A stretch of DNA of 64,000 bases from Frankiales bacterium (GTDB taxonomy: Bacteria; Actinomycetota; Actinomycetes; Mycobacteriales; Jatrophihabitantaceae): NCBI GenBank assembly GCA_025966315.1, contig JAOPUZ010000071.1, forward strand, positions 62,001 through 126,000, written 5' to 3'. Under the pieces are notes generated by a model, which searched no databases, was not told the DNA's origin, and worked only from the letters and a program-made list of their open reading frames with translations. Made by a program: the position numbers and the translations under genes. This document shows, piece by piece, positions 43,065 through 51,671 of this stretch. How positions within the stretch are numbered: position 1 is the first letter of the stretch; each line of letters starts with the position of its first letter.

Positions 43065-44006
43065 TTAGAGCGTCCCTCCTGGCAGTTCCTTCGGTATCGC
43101 CGAACCTCGCACCGCAACCGCACGGGCCAATGAAGCGTGAATGATCATCCGCTGGTTCGCGGTGTACTTCGGGTGACAGGTTGTGAGTGTCAGCAGCGCG
43201 CGCGAGGCCGCCGTGTTCGGATGATTGGGTACCGGATCGATGACGCCGATGTCGCTCGGGTCGACGATCTCGCGACCGACCACGCCCTGCTTGTCCGGCG
43301 CGGCCAGCGCGGCCTCGATAGCCTTGTTCCGCTTGTCCTTGTCGGGCTGCTTGAGCGCTGCCGCGTAGGCGGCCTGATCGCCCAGTACCCGATAGACGTA
43401 CCAGTTGCCGGCGGTTTGCACGACCACGGCGTCGCCCGGGACGAGCTGGTCGAGGTTCAGGAAGGGCTCGCCCTTACCGACGCGGTGACCGGCCACCGCG
43501 AAGTTTCCGAGCTGGCCGGGCACCGCGGTATCCGTGTAGTGGCCCGGTCCCCGCTCGAGCGCGGCATCGTCGGTGCCTTGCACGATCGTCCAAGCGAAGT
43601 CCTTTCCGAATCGGGGTATGTAGAGGTTGGCGAAGCCCTCACCCGCCGGGATCACCACCTGCTTGCCGGACGGCAGGTTGAGCCGGTCCTCGCCATGCAG
43701 CGGGTCCTGACCCTGCTGCCAGCTCTGGGCCAACTGCTGGTGCACCTGACTCTGCTTCTGGTGGGCGAACAGGTTCGACACCCACACCTCGTAGACCACG
43801 AACAACAGCAGCACCAGACCGGCGGTGATCAGGGTCTGACCGATACCGCGGACGAAGGTACGTACCACGTCGCCGAATCCGCGGCGCCGGCCTCCACTCG
43901 ATCCACCGCCCGGGTCGACCGCGGCTGGCGGCGGCGGCGGAACCGTGCCGACCCCACCGGTCGTCGACGGAATGGTCGCTTGGTCGTCGCCGGAGTTCTC
44001 AGTCAT
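43065..44006 (-). CDS. class E sortase
   Basis: 313 aa. Proline/glycine-rich cytoplasmic N-terminus, then one membrane helix (GQTLITAGLVLLLFVVYEVW, residues 56-75). Extracytoplasmic sortase barrel with His in FAVAGHRVGKGEP, Cys in TLTTCHPKYTANQRM and Arg near the end of that stretch. Class E sortases attach LAxTG-type proteins to peptidoglycan. It heads the sortase-small protein-pabA series; upstream is the DUF881 gene, separated by 126 bp. Confidence 0.93.
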   Translation of the reverse strand: MTENSGDDQATIPSTTGGVGTVPPPPPAAVDPGGGSSGGRRRGFGDVVRTFVRGIGQTLITAGLVLLLFVVYEVWVSNLFAHQKQSQVHQQLAQSWQQGQDPLHGEDRLNLPSGKQVVIPAGEGFANLYIPRFGKDFAWTIVQGTDDAALERGPGHYTDTAVPGQLGNFAVAGHRVGKGEPFLNLDQLVPGDAVVVQTAGNWYVYRVLGDQAAYAAALKQPDKDKRNKAIEAALAAPDKQGVVGREIVDPSDIGVIDPVPNHPNTAASRALLTLTTCHPKYTANQRMIIHASLARAVAVRGSAIPKELPGGTL

Positions 44007-44132
44007 CGATTCTCATGCCCGCTCTGCCTGCCGCTGTTGCCGCCGATGCTCTCACTATCGGCTGTGGCCGTCCTCATGTAATGAACGCATGTCGCACCAG
44101 CCGTTCATAACGGTCGCTCGGCCCCATTTCGG

Positions 44133-44897
44133 TTACCCACCCAGGGTCGCAAAGTTCAGCCCGATCGGCGCGCTATACGCCGGAACAGTGATGGATTTCT
44201 GATCGTCTACTTCATATTTGAGGCCGTAGGAACGCGCGTCCTTGCGATACTGGCCAAGATTGATCGAGGCGTTCAGGGCGTCCCGCATGTCTGGTTGCGG
44301 CCCGATGGCCTCGATGTCGAAGGGCGGCGAGTACACCTTGCCGTTGAGCAGCAGCGTGTTGCCGACACAGCGGACTGCGCTGGTGGCAATCACCCGCTGG
44401 CCCATGATCTGCATTGCCTCTGCGCCACCGGCCCAGAGCGCGTTCACCGCGGCCTGCATGTCGGACTGGTGGACTAGGAGCGTATTGGGGTCCACGTTCG
44501 GGTCCGTGATGTTCTCGTGGGAGTCGTCCAACACCACGTGCAGCCCGGGCCCGCGGACGGCGACCAAACCGCCGGGCAACTGAAGTGGTGCGGATTTGGC
44601 CTTGATGGCGGCGATCCCGGCATCGGACCGGCCCAGCTGGTTGGTGGCCGCTTCGACCTGCTGTTGTAGCTGCTTGACCTGGTTGTCCTGTTCGGCCCCC
44701 TGCGCCTCTGCTTTGCGAATCAGATCCGCGACATCGGTGCGACCGGCCGAGCGAAGATCTGTCCCGCGTGCGGTGTGGGCGGTGGTGGCGACGAGCAAAC
44801 CGGCCGCGAGGGCGACGACCGGCACCAACACCTGCCAGCCGGTCGGGCGACGCGGGCGACGTCGACGGCGTAACGGGCCGGGCAGCGTGAGTCGCAT
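44133..44897 (-). CDS. DUF881 family membrane-anchored protein
   Basis: 254 aa from ATG 44897, with GGAGGG upstream; an in-frame start 11 codons earlier is weaker. Arg-rich cytoplasmic segment, one membrane helix (LVPVVALAAGLLVATT), a coiled coil (EQDNQVKQLQQQVEAATNQL), then the DUF881 domain with VAVRGPGLHVVLDDSH, AVNALWAGGAEAM and VGNTLLLNGKVYSPPF. Family proteins neighbour crgA and FtsZ-ring genes in many actinobacteria; molecular role unknown. Confidence 0.9.
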   Translation of the reverse strand: MRLTLPGPLRRRRRPRRPTGWQVLVPVVALAAGLLVATTAHTARGTDLRSAGRTDVADLIRKAEAQGAEQDNQVKQLQQQVEAATNQLGRSDAGIAAIKAKSAPLQLPGGLVAVRGPGLHVVLDDSHENITDPNVDPNTLLVHQSDMQAAVNALWAGGAEAMQIMGQRVIATSAVRCVGNTLLLNGKVYSPPFDIEAIGPQPDMRDALNASINLGQYRKDARSYGLKYEVDDQKSITVPAYSAPIGLNFATLGG

Positions 44898-44934
44898 GGT
44901 TGCCCTCCTGCCCGCCGTCGGTGTTGTCACTGTC

Positions 44935-45000
44935 GTCGATGTGCCGTCGATGTGTCGTCACTATGCCTTCGATGTGCCAGCGCTGTGCCGTCGAAGTCTT
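44935..45000. repeat. 11-bp degenerate tandem repeat in the DUF881-crgA divergent promoter
   Basis: Six contiguous 11-bp units of the pattern GTCGATGTGCC (units start 44935, 44946, 44957, 44968, 44979, 44990; later ones diverged). The 11-base period is one helical turn, and the array sits between two divergent genes, a layout suited to cooperative protein binding. Confidence 0.75.
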
Positions 45001-45104
45001 GCCAGCCGCGGTGGTTGCGCTGCTGCCGTAGTTGCCGGTATTCGAGGCGTCGCTCTGGCTCTGCGACTACGCTAGCTGCACCGCTGTCCCGAGGAGAGAT
45101 CACC

Positions 45105-45374
45105 GTGCCGAAGTCCAAGGTCCGCAAGAAGCCGAGCTATGCGGCGCCGTTGCCGTCCTCGAGCGGCACGAGCGGCCAGCGCCAAGCGAAGCCCAGCCCG
45201 ACGTGGTACCCGATCACGATGGTCGCCCTGCTCATCGTCGGACTCGCGTACATCGTCGTCTACTACGTGGCCAGCCAGAGCGTTCCGTTGATGCGGGACC
45301 TGGGTAACTGGAATTTCGGCGTCGGCTTCGGCTTCTTGGTGATCGGTCTCGGCATGGCGGTGCGCTGGCGCTAA
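45105..45374 (+). CDS. crgA: cell division protein CrgA
   Basis: 89 aa. Basic N-terminus (PKSKVRKKPSYAAPLPSSSG) and two membrane helices (PITMVALLIVGLAYIVVYYV and NWNFGVGFGFLVIGLGMAV). CrgA inhibits or coordinates FtsZ-ring and septal wall synthesis in Streptomyces and mycobacteria. GTG start with GAGGAGAG 7 bases upstream. Its last 4 bases overlap the end of the convergent rhomboid gene. Confidence 0.95.
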   Translation: MPKSKVRKKPSYAAPLPSSSGTSGQRQAKPSPTWYPITMVALLIVGLAYIVVYYVASQSVPLMRDLGNWNFGVGFGFLVIGLGMAVRWR

Positions 45375-46459
45375 GGCGCCGAGTTGTCCACAGCTTCTTC
45401 CACCGTTGTGATTACACGGTTGTAGTTCTCCCCAGGCTCATCCACAGTGTGGACAACTTTCAGAACATTGCCCGCCGCCGGCGCGGCAGCGGCCACGACG
45501 CCCGGCACGGCACCCGCCGTCGGCGCGGCGCGCGCACCGTTGGGCTGCGGGATCTCGTAATTGCTCAGCGAACCGATGCGAACCCCGGCAATGACCAACA
45601 GGGCAACCAGCAGACCGCCCAATCCGGCAACTTGGATGGCCGTCGTTCGCTGGGTGAATGGTTTGGCGTTCATGCTCCAACCCAGCAGGGCCAGTGTGGC
45701 GAGGCCGCCGATGACGAAACCGCCGATGTGTCCCAGCTTCGAGATGCCCGGCACCGAGAACGTGATGAGGAAGTTGACGCCGATCGTGATCAGTAGCGAG
45801 CGGCGATCAAAGCCCACGATGCGCGACAGCACCAGCGCGCAGGCGAACATGCCATAGATCGCGCCGGATGCGCCGGCCACCGACCCCAGCACGCCGCCGA
45901 ACACGAGCACCCCCACCGAACCGCCGAGCGCGGCCAGCAGGTACACAGCGGCGAAACGCCACCATCCGAGGATCCGCTCGAGCGCCGGACCGACCATGTA
46001 CAGCGCGATCATGTTGACGATCAGGTGGAACGGACCGATGTGTAAGAACGCAGCCGTGATCAGCCGTTCGTAGTCGTGATTGTGACCGACGAGGTACGGC
46101 GTGAGAAGCCAGTCCGAATACAGCTTCGACCCAGTGTTGTCGGCCAACGTGCCGCCCGGTGACAGCGCGGTGGCGATGTAGGCCAGCACGTTGAGCGCGA
46201 TCAAGCCGTACGAGACGAAGGGCCGCGCGTTGCTGACCCGGGCACCTACGACGGTCCGGGCGCGCCGAACCGTCGCGGCACCGGCCCGAACGTCGTCCGG
46301 GCACTGGAAGCCGACCGAGGCCGCGTACTGGCACTCGGGGCAGATCGGACGGTTGCAGCGGACGCACCGCACGCCGGTCGGACGGTCCGGGTGCCGATAG
46401 CATCCAGGGAAGTCCGGCGCCGGAAAATAGTCGCCCGCGGGCGGTTGCGTCGGCTGCAT
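45371..46459 (-). CDS. rhomboid intramembrane serine protease with N-terminal zinc finger
   Basis: 362 aa. Residues 15-60 carry a Cys/His zinc-binding module (CYRHPDRPTGVRCVRCNRP, ICPECQYAASVGFQC). Seven or so membrane helices follow, with catalytic Ser in GASGAIYGMF and His in LGHIGGFVIGG. Members cleave transmembrane substrates. The C-terminal tail is Ala/Pro/Val-rich. Found near gyrA/crgA in many actinobacteria. Start ATG 46459; cyclophilin gene 13 bp away upstream. Confidence 0.93.
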   Translation of the reverse strand: MQPTQPPAGDYFPAPDFPGCYRHPDRPTGVRCVRCNRPICPECQYAASVGFQCPDDVRAGAATVRRARTVVGARVSNARPFVSYGLIALNVLAYIATALSPGGTLADNTGSKLYSDWLLTPYLVGHNHDYERLITAAFLHIGPFHLIVNMIALYMVGPALERILGWWRFAAVYLLAALGGSVGVLVFGGVLGSVAGASGAIYGMFACALVLSRIVGFDRRSLLITIGVNFLITFSVPGISKLGHIGGFVIGGLATLALLGWSMNAKPFTQRTTAIQVAGLGGLLVALLVIAGVRIGSLSNYEIPQPNGARAAPTAGAVPGVVAAAAPAAGNVLKVVHTVDEPGENYNRVITTVEEAVDNSAP

Positions 46460-46472
46460 ACCGAGAGAACGG

Positions 46473-47006
46473 TCAGGCCTCGGAAATGGTTACCGAGTTG
46501 ATCGTGATGTCCGTGACCGGCCGGTCAGCGGCGCCGGTCCGGGTCGTGCCGACGGCGTCCACTACCGCGCGGCTCTCGGCGTCGGCCACCTCGCCGAAGA
46601 TCGTGTGTTTGAAGTTCAGCCAGTTGGTGGCGATCGTGGTGATGAAGAACTGGCTGCCGTTGGTGTTCGGGCCCGCGTTGGCCATAGCCAGCAGGTACGG
46701 ACGGTCGAAGCTGAGCTCCGGGTGGAACTCATCGGCAAACTCGTAACCCGGGCCGCCGGTACCCCGGCCCAGCGGATCCCCGCCCTGGATCATGAAGTTC
46801 TCGATCACGCGGTGGAAGATCGTCCCGTCGTACAAGTTGTCGGTGGTCTTGTCACCAGTCGCCGGATGCGTCCACTCCTTGGCGCCGGTCGCTAGGTCCA
46901 CGAAGTTCTTCACCGTCTTCGGGGCGTGATTGCCGAAGAGATTGATGTTGATGTCACCGGCCGAGGTGTGCAGGGTGGCCGTCTGAGTCGTATTCGCCGA
47001 AGTCAC
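46473..47006 (-). CDS. ppiA: cyclophilin-type peptidyl-prolyl cis-trans isomerase
   Basis: 177 aa. [12 protein letters not shown], then [19 protein letters not shown] (active-site Arg/Phe/Gln), [18 protein letters not shown] and [11 protein letters not shown] form the cyclophilin fold. Cytosolic (no signal peptide). GTG start. Gene order ppiA near tRNA-Ala/Ile and gyrA matches M. tuberculosis and relatives. Confidence 0.95.
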   Translation of the reverse strand: MTSANTTQTATLHTSAGDININLFGNHAPKTVKNFVDLATGAKEWTHPATGDKTTDNLYDGTIFHRVIENFMIQGGDPLGRGTGGPGYEFADEFHPELSFDRPYLLAMANAGPNTNGSQFFITTIATNWLNFKHTIFGEVADAESRAVVDAVGTTRTGAADRPVTDITINSVTISEA

Positions 47007-47074
47007 GGTACAAATGCTCCAATCGCGGTGGGCTGATCTCGTCCATCCTTACACGCACGCGCCGGCCGGTGGCG

Positions 47075-47734
47075 TCAGGGAATCTTCGGTGCGATGACCC
47101 GGGCGAGATTGAACGCGTTCAGCGCTGGGTCCGGCTGGCGAGTCCGGACGGTCACGACCCAAGTGCCTTTGGAGAACACCGCTTGCCAGGTGGCCGTTCC
47201 TTGCAACATGGTCCGATACGCCACGGCGCCACCGTCGCCGATGGTCTTGTCCGACTGGACCTCGGGATGCCCATGCGAGGACAGCACGGCAGCATTGAAG
47301 GCAGCGGTTGGGGTCTTGAACACTGATATCAGCACTTCGCCGACAATCGCGGACTCGTCGTAGGCAAAGTAGAAACGGCAGCCGACCGGCTTGCCCTTCA
47401 GCTGTACGACCCGCCCGATCCGGTCACCTTCGGCCAGACTGAAGTCGGCGGTCGTGACGTACGGACAGTCGCCGGCCACTTCCGTGCCGGCGATGTTGCT
47501 GAGCTTCGGTGTCGGGGTGGTGACGACGGTGCTCCGCGGTGCCGGGCTGGACTGCTCCCCATCACCACCGCCGAGACCGCCCGCGCTCGTCGCCGAGCTA
47601 CTCAGCCCAGTCGTCGGCGTCGCCGTACTCGCCAGACGGTGACTGGTACCCGTGCACCCGGTCAGCAGGATGCCTGCCGCCAGCACGAGCGCAGTCAGCA
47701 CAGAAAACCCTTGCGGCGTATGGCCTATCCTCAT
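47075..47734 (-). CDS. DUF2020 lipoprotein
   Basis: 219 aa. Signal peptide with lipobox LLTGC (Cys near residue 26), then a Ser/Thr/Pro-rich linker. Two Cys in AGDCPYV and GCRFYF may form a disulfide. C-terminal DUF2020 pattern: VGEVLISVFKTPTAAFN, GDGGAVAYRTML, TWVVTVRT. Membrane-anchored wall-side protein of unknown function. ATG overlaps the end of gatD (4 bp). Confidence 0.85.
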   Translation of the reverse strand: MRIGHTPQGFSVLTALVLAAGILLTGCTGTSHRLASTATPTTGLSSSATSAGGLGGGDGEQSSPAPRSTVVTTPTPKLSNIAGTEVAGDCPYVTTADFSLAEGDRIGRVVQLKGKPVGCRFYFAYDESAIVGEVLISVFKTPTAAFNAAVLSSHGHPEVQSDKTIGDGGAVAYRTMLQGTATWQAVFSKGTWVVTVRTRQPDPALNAFNLARVIAPKIP

Positions 47735-48444
47735 CGCGGCCTCCCCACCGCGACCTTCGCCGCCGCCAGGGCCAGCGAGTCGTCCAGTGGTTCCAGGGCT
47801 TGCGACGCTCCTTGCCGACTGAGAGCCCGGCGCAACAACTCGTCGGCGAATCCGGGGCTCTTGGCCAGGACCGGGCCATGCAGGTAAGTCCCGAAGACGT
47901 TTCCGCGGACCGCACCTTCAGTCAGGTCACTGCCGTTGTTGCCGCGTCCGGTGGCCGCCCGACCGAGCGCGGTAGTGCCGGCCCCCAGTTCGGTCAGTCC
48001 GCTGTGGTTTTCGAAACCGACCAACGTGCCCCACTCCGTCTCAACGTGGTTGTTACCGATCAGTCGGTGATCGGAGCCCTTCGTGACAACATCCAGCACC
48101 GACACGCCCGCAATGTGCTCGCCGTCCTTGGTGATGAACTCATGCCCGAGTAGCTGGTAACTGCCGCAAATGGCCAGCATCACCACCCCGTCGTCGGCCA
48201 TCGCGCGCAACGCGCTGCCTCGGGTGACGAAGTCGGCCCCGATGTCGCCCTGGGCGGCGTCCTGTCCGCCGCCGCCGAGCAGGATGTCGGTGTCGCGGGG
48301 CAGCTCATCGCCGACCGCGACGGGGACGACGCGAACGGGAATCCCTCGCCATTCCAGGCGTTTCCGCAGCACCAAGACGTTGCCGGTGTCGCCGTATATG
48401 TTCATCTCGTGGGGGTAGAGGTGGGCCAGCGTCAAGCCTTTCAC
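47731..48444 (-). CDS. gatD: GatD, amidotransferase subunit of lipid II isoglutaminyl synthase
   Basis: 237 aa CobB/CobQ-like class I amidotransferase. LYPHEMNIYGDTGNVLVL start, catalytic Cys in LAICGSYQLLG, His in FGTYLHGPVLAK. With MurT it amidates the D-glutamate of lipid II to D-isoglutamine, needed for cross-linking. Overlaps murT by 4 bp (ATGA), so equimolar production is likely. Confidence 0.95.
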   Translation of the reverse strand: MKGLTLAHLYPHEMNIYGDTGNVLVLRKRLEWRGIPVRVVPVAVGDELPRDTDILLGGGGQDAAQGDIGADFVTRGSALRAMADDGVVMLAICGSYQLLGHEFITKDGEHIAGVSVLDVVTKGSDHRLIGNNHVETEWGTLVGFENHSGLTELGAGTTALGRAATGRGNNGSDLTEGAVRGNVFGTYLHGPVLAKSPGFADELLRRALSRQGASQALEPLDDSLALAAAKVAVGRPR

Positions 48445-49721
48445 GATCGGCTCCTACTGGCATCGGCGGCGTGGCGATCGAGTTGTCGATGCAGCTCCCA
48501 CATGGCCGTGTAGGTCGAGAAAATGACGATCGTGTCGTCGGCCGCTGACAACTCGATGGCCCGTTCGACCGCCCGGGCCAGATCAGCTTCGACGACCGCG
48601 ACGTCCAGCTCGTCGTACCGCAGCCGCACGGCCATGTCGGCGGCCCGCGTCCCGGCGGTCACGATCGCGCCAGATTTACCTTGTAGCACCGAGTCGAACT
48701 GCACATCCCACAACCACGACATGTCGCGTCCGTCGGCATAATCGTCATTGATCGCGATGAGCGTGACGCCCGGTTGCAATGCGGCCACCGTCTTCAGCGA
48801 TTGGCGGAATCCGGCCGGATTCTTGACCAACTGCAGGACGACCCGGCGTCCCTCGATCGTGAAGGACTGGCCACGACCGAACGCGGGTTCCACGGCCCGT
48901 AGACCGTCCGCGATCTGGGCCGGGGTGAGGTCGAAGGTGAGCGCCAGTGCCGCGGCGGCGGCGGCATTCTGGGCATTGTGCGCGCCCTCGGCCCGCAGCT
49001 CGATGTGCTCCACGACGTCGCCGATGCGCAGCTCGAGCGTGGTCGTGACGCCGAGTTCGAGCGAAATTAACTCGGCGCTGGCGGGTGTTTCCGACGTTGG
49101 CCCGACGTCGCCGTACAGCTCATCATCGGTTGGAAACTGCGCCCGGAGCCCCGCCGAGACGCCGAAGTAGCTGACGGCGGCGGGCAGTTCGTCGGCGAGC
49201 GCGGTCAACCGCGGATCATCGCGGTTCAGCACCACGTGCCTCGTGGTCGTACGAGCTACCCGGCCCAAGAGTTGCGCCGTGGTGTCGATCTCGCCGAAGC
49301 GATCGAGTTGGTCGCGGTGCACATTGAGCAGTAACAGCCGCTCCGGCGGATGCAGCCGACAGAAACGGACGGCGTGCGCTTCGTCCAGTTCAAATACCGC
49401 GACATCGGCGGTCTGCCGGCCCGTCCAGCCGCTCTGCTGGATCACCGACGTGATCGTGCCGCGGACGAAGTTGCCGCCGGTGTCATTGGTCAGCACCGTA
49501 TGGCGGGCTCGCAGGATTGTGGCCAGCATTTTGGTGGTGGTGGTCTTGCCGTTCGTACCGGTGACGACGACGACGCCGTACCGAAGGCGGCCCAATCGCC
49601 GGGGAAGGAACCCCGGAAACACCTTTTCGACCACTAGCCCGGGGAGCGCGGTGGCACGCCGACCGGAGGCTCGAAGAGCCAAGCTGGTCAGCTTTCCGAG
49701 CCAGATCGCCAGTACGTCCAT
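48441..49721 (-). CDS. murT: MurT, Mur-ligase subunit of lipid II isoglutaminyl synthase
   Basis: 426 aa. Mur-ligase core: VVVVTGTNGKTTTTKM (P-loop), FELDEAHAVRFC, LNVHRDQLDRFGE, VLNRDDPRLTAL, then the DUF1727 C-terminal part with VLQLVKNPAGFRQSL and IAINDDYADGRDMSWLWD (Asp used in coupling to GatD). Remarkably only one Cys exists in the protein, so the Cys4 zinc ribbon inserted after the nucleotide-binding domain in other MurT proteins is absent here (region 180-225 is shortened and Cys-free). Confidence 0.93.
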   Translation of the reverse strand: MDVLAIWLGKLTSLALRASGRRATALPGLVVEKVFPGFLPRRLGRLRYGVVVVTGTNGKTTTTKMLATILRARHTVLTNDTGGNFVRGTITSVIQQSGWTGRQTADVAVFELDEAHAVRFCRLHPPERLLLLNVHRDQLDRFGEIDTTAQLLGRVARTTTRHVVLNRDDPRLTALADELPAAVSYFGVSAGLRAQFPTDDELYGDVGPTSETPASAELISLELGVTTTLELRIGDVVEHIELRAEGAHNAQNAAAAAALALTFDLTPAQIADGLRAVEPAFGRGQSFTIEGRRVVLQLVKNPAGFRQSLKTVAALQPGVTLIAINDDYADGRDMSWLWDVQFDSVLQGKSGAIVTAGTRAADMAVRLRYDELDVAVVEADLARAVERAIELSAADDTIVIFSTYTAMWELHRQLDRHAADASRSRS

Positions 49722-49780
49722 CGCGGAGCCAGGTTACCGTGGCGGGCAAGGGCGTTCGCCTGTCGGTGGCGATACCCGCC

Positions 49781-49860
49781 CCATCAGTAACGGCCCGCGC
49801 CGCATCAGTAACGGCCCCGCGCCCCATCAGTAACGGCCCTCCGGCCCATCGGCAATGGCA
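49781..49860. repeat. 21-22-bp tandem repeat upstream of murT
   Basis: CATCAGTAACGGCC starts at 49782, 49803 and 49825, and a diverged copy (CATCGGCAATGGC) at 49847. The 21-22-base period is two helical turns. It is between the murT start and the VapA-like gene, in their shared upstream region. Confidence 0.78.
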
Positions 49861-50000
49861 CTCGCCCGGTCGATGGGCCTCAGGGCCTGAACTCGGTTAC
49901 CAAAAGCGGTCATTTATTGACATCTGGTCACGAAACCCCTTACACCAGTCACGCACGGATCGCTTTCAGCTGACCGGCAGCTTCTTAACAGGAGGACTTT

Positions 50001-50438
50001 GTGACCGCATTGACCGTTTCACCCGAGGTGCTTGCGCATGACTTCGCGAACGCCGTGTACGGCACTCTCGACCAGGACAAGATCGACGCCGCCGTCGAAT
50101 CGATCCTCGCGGAATCGACCACGGCGTACGCCGCCACCGGCAGTGTTGCCAGCCTGCTCTTCTACCTTCAGTTCCAAGTGAACGTCAAGGCAGGCAAGTC
50201 GTTCAACGGCAAGGCCGGCGGCATCTCTACGCCGGGCGGCGGCGCGCTGTTCGGCGATGTCTACACCGACGACATCGACCGGCTGTACAGCTCAACCGCG
50301 AGCTTCCAGTTCAACGCGACGCCGGTGTACCTCAACATCAACTTCTTCGACGGCCACAGCAACTTCCTGGGCCACCTGCAGTCCGGTGGAATCTCGACCG
50401 TGCTGGGCATCGGCGGCGGCTCGGGCAACTGGTCATAA
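50001..50438 (+). CDS. VapA-family virulence-associated protein homologue
   Basis: 145 aa. Residues 60-145 match the C-terminal beta-barrel domain of Rhodococcus equi Vap proteins: GGISTPGGGALFGDVYTDDI, RLYSSTASFQFNATPVYLNI, NFFDGHSNFLGHLQSGG, ending VLGIGGGSGNWS. The N-terminal 50 residues are helical and carry no signal peptide, unlike VapA, which is secreted and disrupts phagosome maturation. GTG start with GGAGGAC upstream. Terminator at 50458-50490. Isolated between murT and the AICE, so its role is open. Confidence 0.85.
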   Translation: MTALTVSPEVLAHDFANAVYGTLDQDKIDAAVESILAESTTAYAATGSVASLLFYLQFQVNVKAGKSFNGKAGGISTPGGGALFGDVYTDDIDRLYSSTASFQFNATPVYLNINFFDGHSNFLGHLQSGGISTVLGIGGGSGNWS

Positions 50439-50457
50439 CTGGCCGCACGCACTAGTT

Positions 50458-50490
50458 GGCCGGCAGGTCCGCGATCCGGACGTGCCGGCC
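50458..50490 (+). terminator. terminator of the VapA-like gene
   Basis: Arms GGCCGGCA/TGCCGGCC (50458-50465 and 50483-50490) plus inner GTCCG/CGGAC (50467-50471, 50477-50481), loop CGATC, followed by TTCT. It lies 19 bp after the stop. Confidence 0.75.
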
Positions 50491-50563
50491 TTCTGCGCGT
50501 CCGAATGCACCCGATCGCGCAAGAATCTGCCGTCCCAGGCAAATCATTCCACGATCCTCGCTG

Positions 50564-50606
50564 GTGGAGACGAAGAGAATCGAACTCTCAACCCCTGCCT
50601 TGCAAA
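50564..50606. repeat. attL (43-bp direct repeat)
   Basis: Identical to 61789-61831: starts GTGGAGACGAAGAGAATC, ends CTGCCTTGCAAA. It is the displaced 3' part of the original tRNA-Ala, from the anticodon loop to the end. Confidence 0.95.
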
Positions 50607-51004
50607 TGTGCATGTGACGGCGGGTGGGAGTCCGAATCCGCCCACCTTTGGACCTTGTGGCCACCTGGATCGCTTCGCCGTGTGCCCTTCAAACCGCCAT
50701 CCTCCGCGGCGACGGGCACGCGGCGGGCACGCTCGCCGGTCTCGACCGCTACAGCCTCCGCCCTTCGCCATTAACCCGACCCAGCGCATCCGTGCTGGCC
50801 GCCTGGATCACGGAAGGGACGAAGGACAACCGAGGAGGACCATCGCTCTCGCGGCGTCGAGGACGGCAAAAATAAGGAAGCCCGCACATCTGTTCATGTA
50901 ACCAGCGTCCGCCGTCCTCAGCCAACCACTAAGGCGGTCCGACCGAGTGCGTCAACACCCGGCCGGACCTTGATCACACCGCTGCATACACAGAGGAGCA
51001 ACCC
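50607..51004. other. gene-free left end of the AICE
   Basis: About 400 bp with no credible gene; the open frames present have poor start sites. A 9-bp inverted pair GAGGACGGC (50859-50867) and GCCGTCCTC (50911-50919) may be an arm or operator site. The promoter of the DUF6907-like gene should be at its right end. Confidence 0.4.
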
Positions 51005-51439
51005 GTGCCAGACCGTACTGATTCAGCGCCCAGCTCGGAAGTCCTAGGCCCGTGGCCCCAGGTCACCAACCTGACTCGCCTTTACGACCACGGGATGCCG
51101 TGGTGCGTGAATGCTGGCGGCCACCCCGACTCGGGTGCCGACGGCCACCCCGACTCCAACCGCCACATTCCGACCGACGAATGCCGAACGCCTAGCGCGT
51201 TTTTGGATGGCGCCGCAGCCGAGCTACACGGCCCGGCGGTTGGGCTTGAGCTATACGCAGCGACGAGCTACCGCTTCGGCGCCCCACGGGCTGACAGCCC
51301 AAGAGGGCCGGCTCGGCTCGTGTTCGACTTCTTTGAGGACGTGGACGACGGCCTTCGGTCCCGATTCAGCTTGCCGCTCGGCGAAGCGCTCCTACTCGCC
51401 CGTCAGATCGTCAGACTCGTGGATCTGGTGACAGCCTGA
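51005..51439 (+). CDS. DUF6907-like AICE protein
   Basis: 144 aa, GTG start with AGAGGAG upstream. The segment WCVNAGGHPDS...GHPDSNRHIPTDEC and the C-terminal RFSLPLGEALLLARQIVRLV resemble DUF6907 proteins, which are frequent in actinobacterial AICEs and phages and have a His/Cys-containing front part and a helical end. A 14-bp internal repeat (GGCCACCCCGACTC) explains HPDS twice. Function unknown. Confidence 0.6.
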   Translation: MPDRTDSAPSSEVLGPWPQVTNLTRLYDHGMPWCVNAGGHPDSGADGHPDSNRHIPTDECRTPSAFLDGAAAELHGPAVGLELYAATSYRFGAPRADSPRGPARLVFDFFEDVDDGLRSRFSLPLGEALLLARQIVRLVDLVTA

Positions 51440-51671
51440 CCATCTCAGCGAACCTCAGTTCTCCGGCATGTTCCTCATAGGTGCCGCTGGTCGCTGTCCT
51501 GGGACGGGTCAAGGGTCACCGATCCCGAAGGGACGCGAAGCGCCCTTGAGGCGGTCCAGGACAGTGACACCGTGGGCTCCCGTGAGGTACAGGTCGTACG
51601 GCTCGTTAATGCCACCGATCGATGCTCGCTGTAGCCTTGGAACCGGAAGGCGACGGCGCGAGGAGGTACTG

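Noticed and set aside
49483..49827. 114-codon minus-strand frame over the murT start
   Set aside because: Out-of-frame shadow of murT with Arg-rich composition and repeats in its start.
50257..50901. 214-codon open frame running from the VapA-like gene across attL into the AICE left end
   Set aside because: Begins out of frame inside the VapA-like gene and spans the att junction; not a plausible gene.
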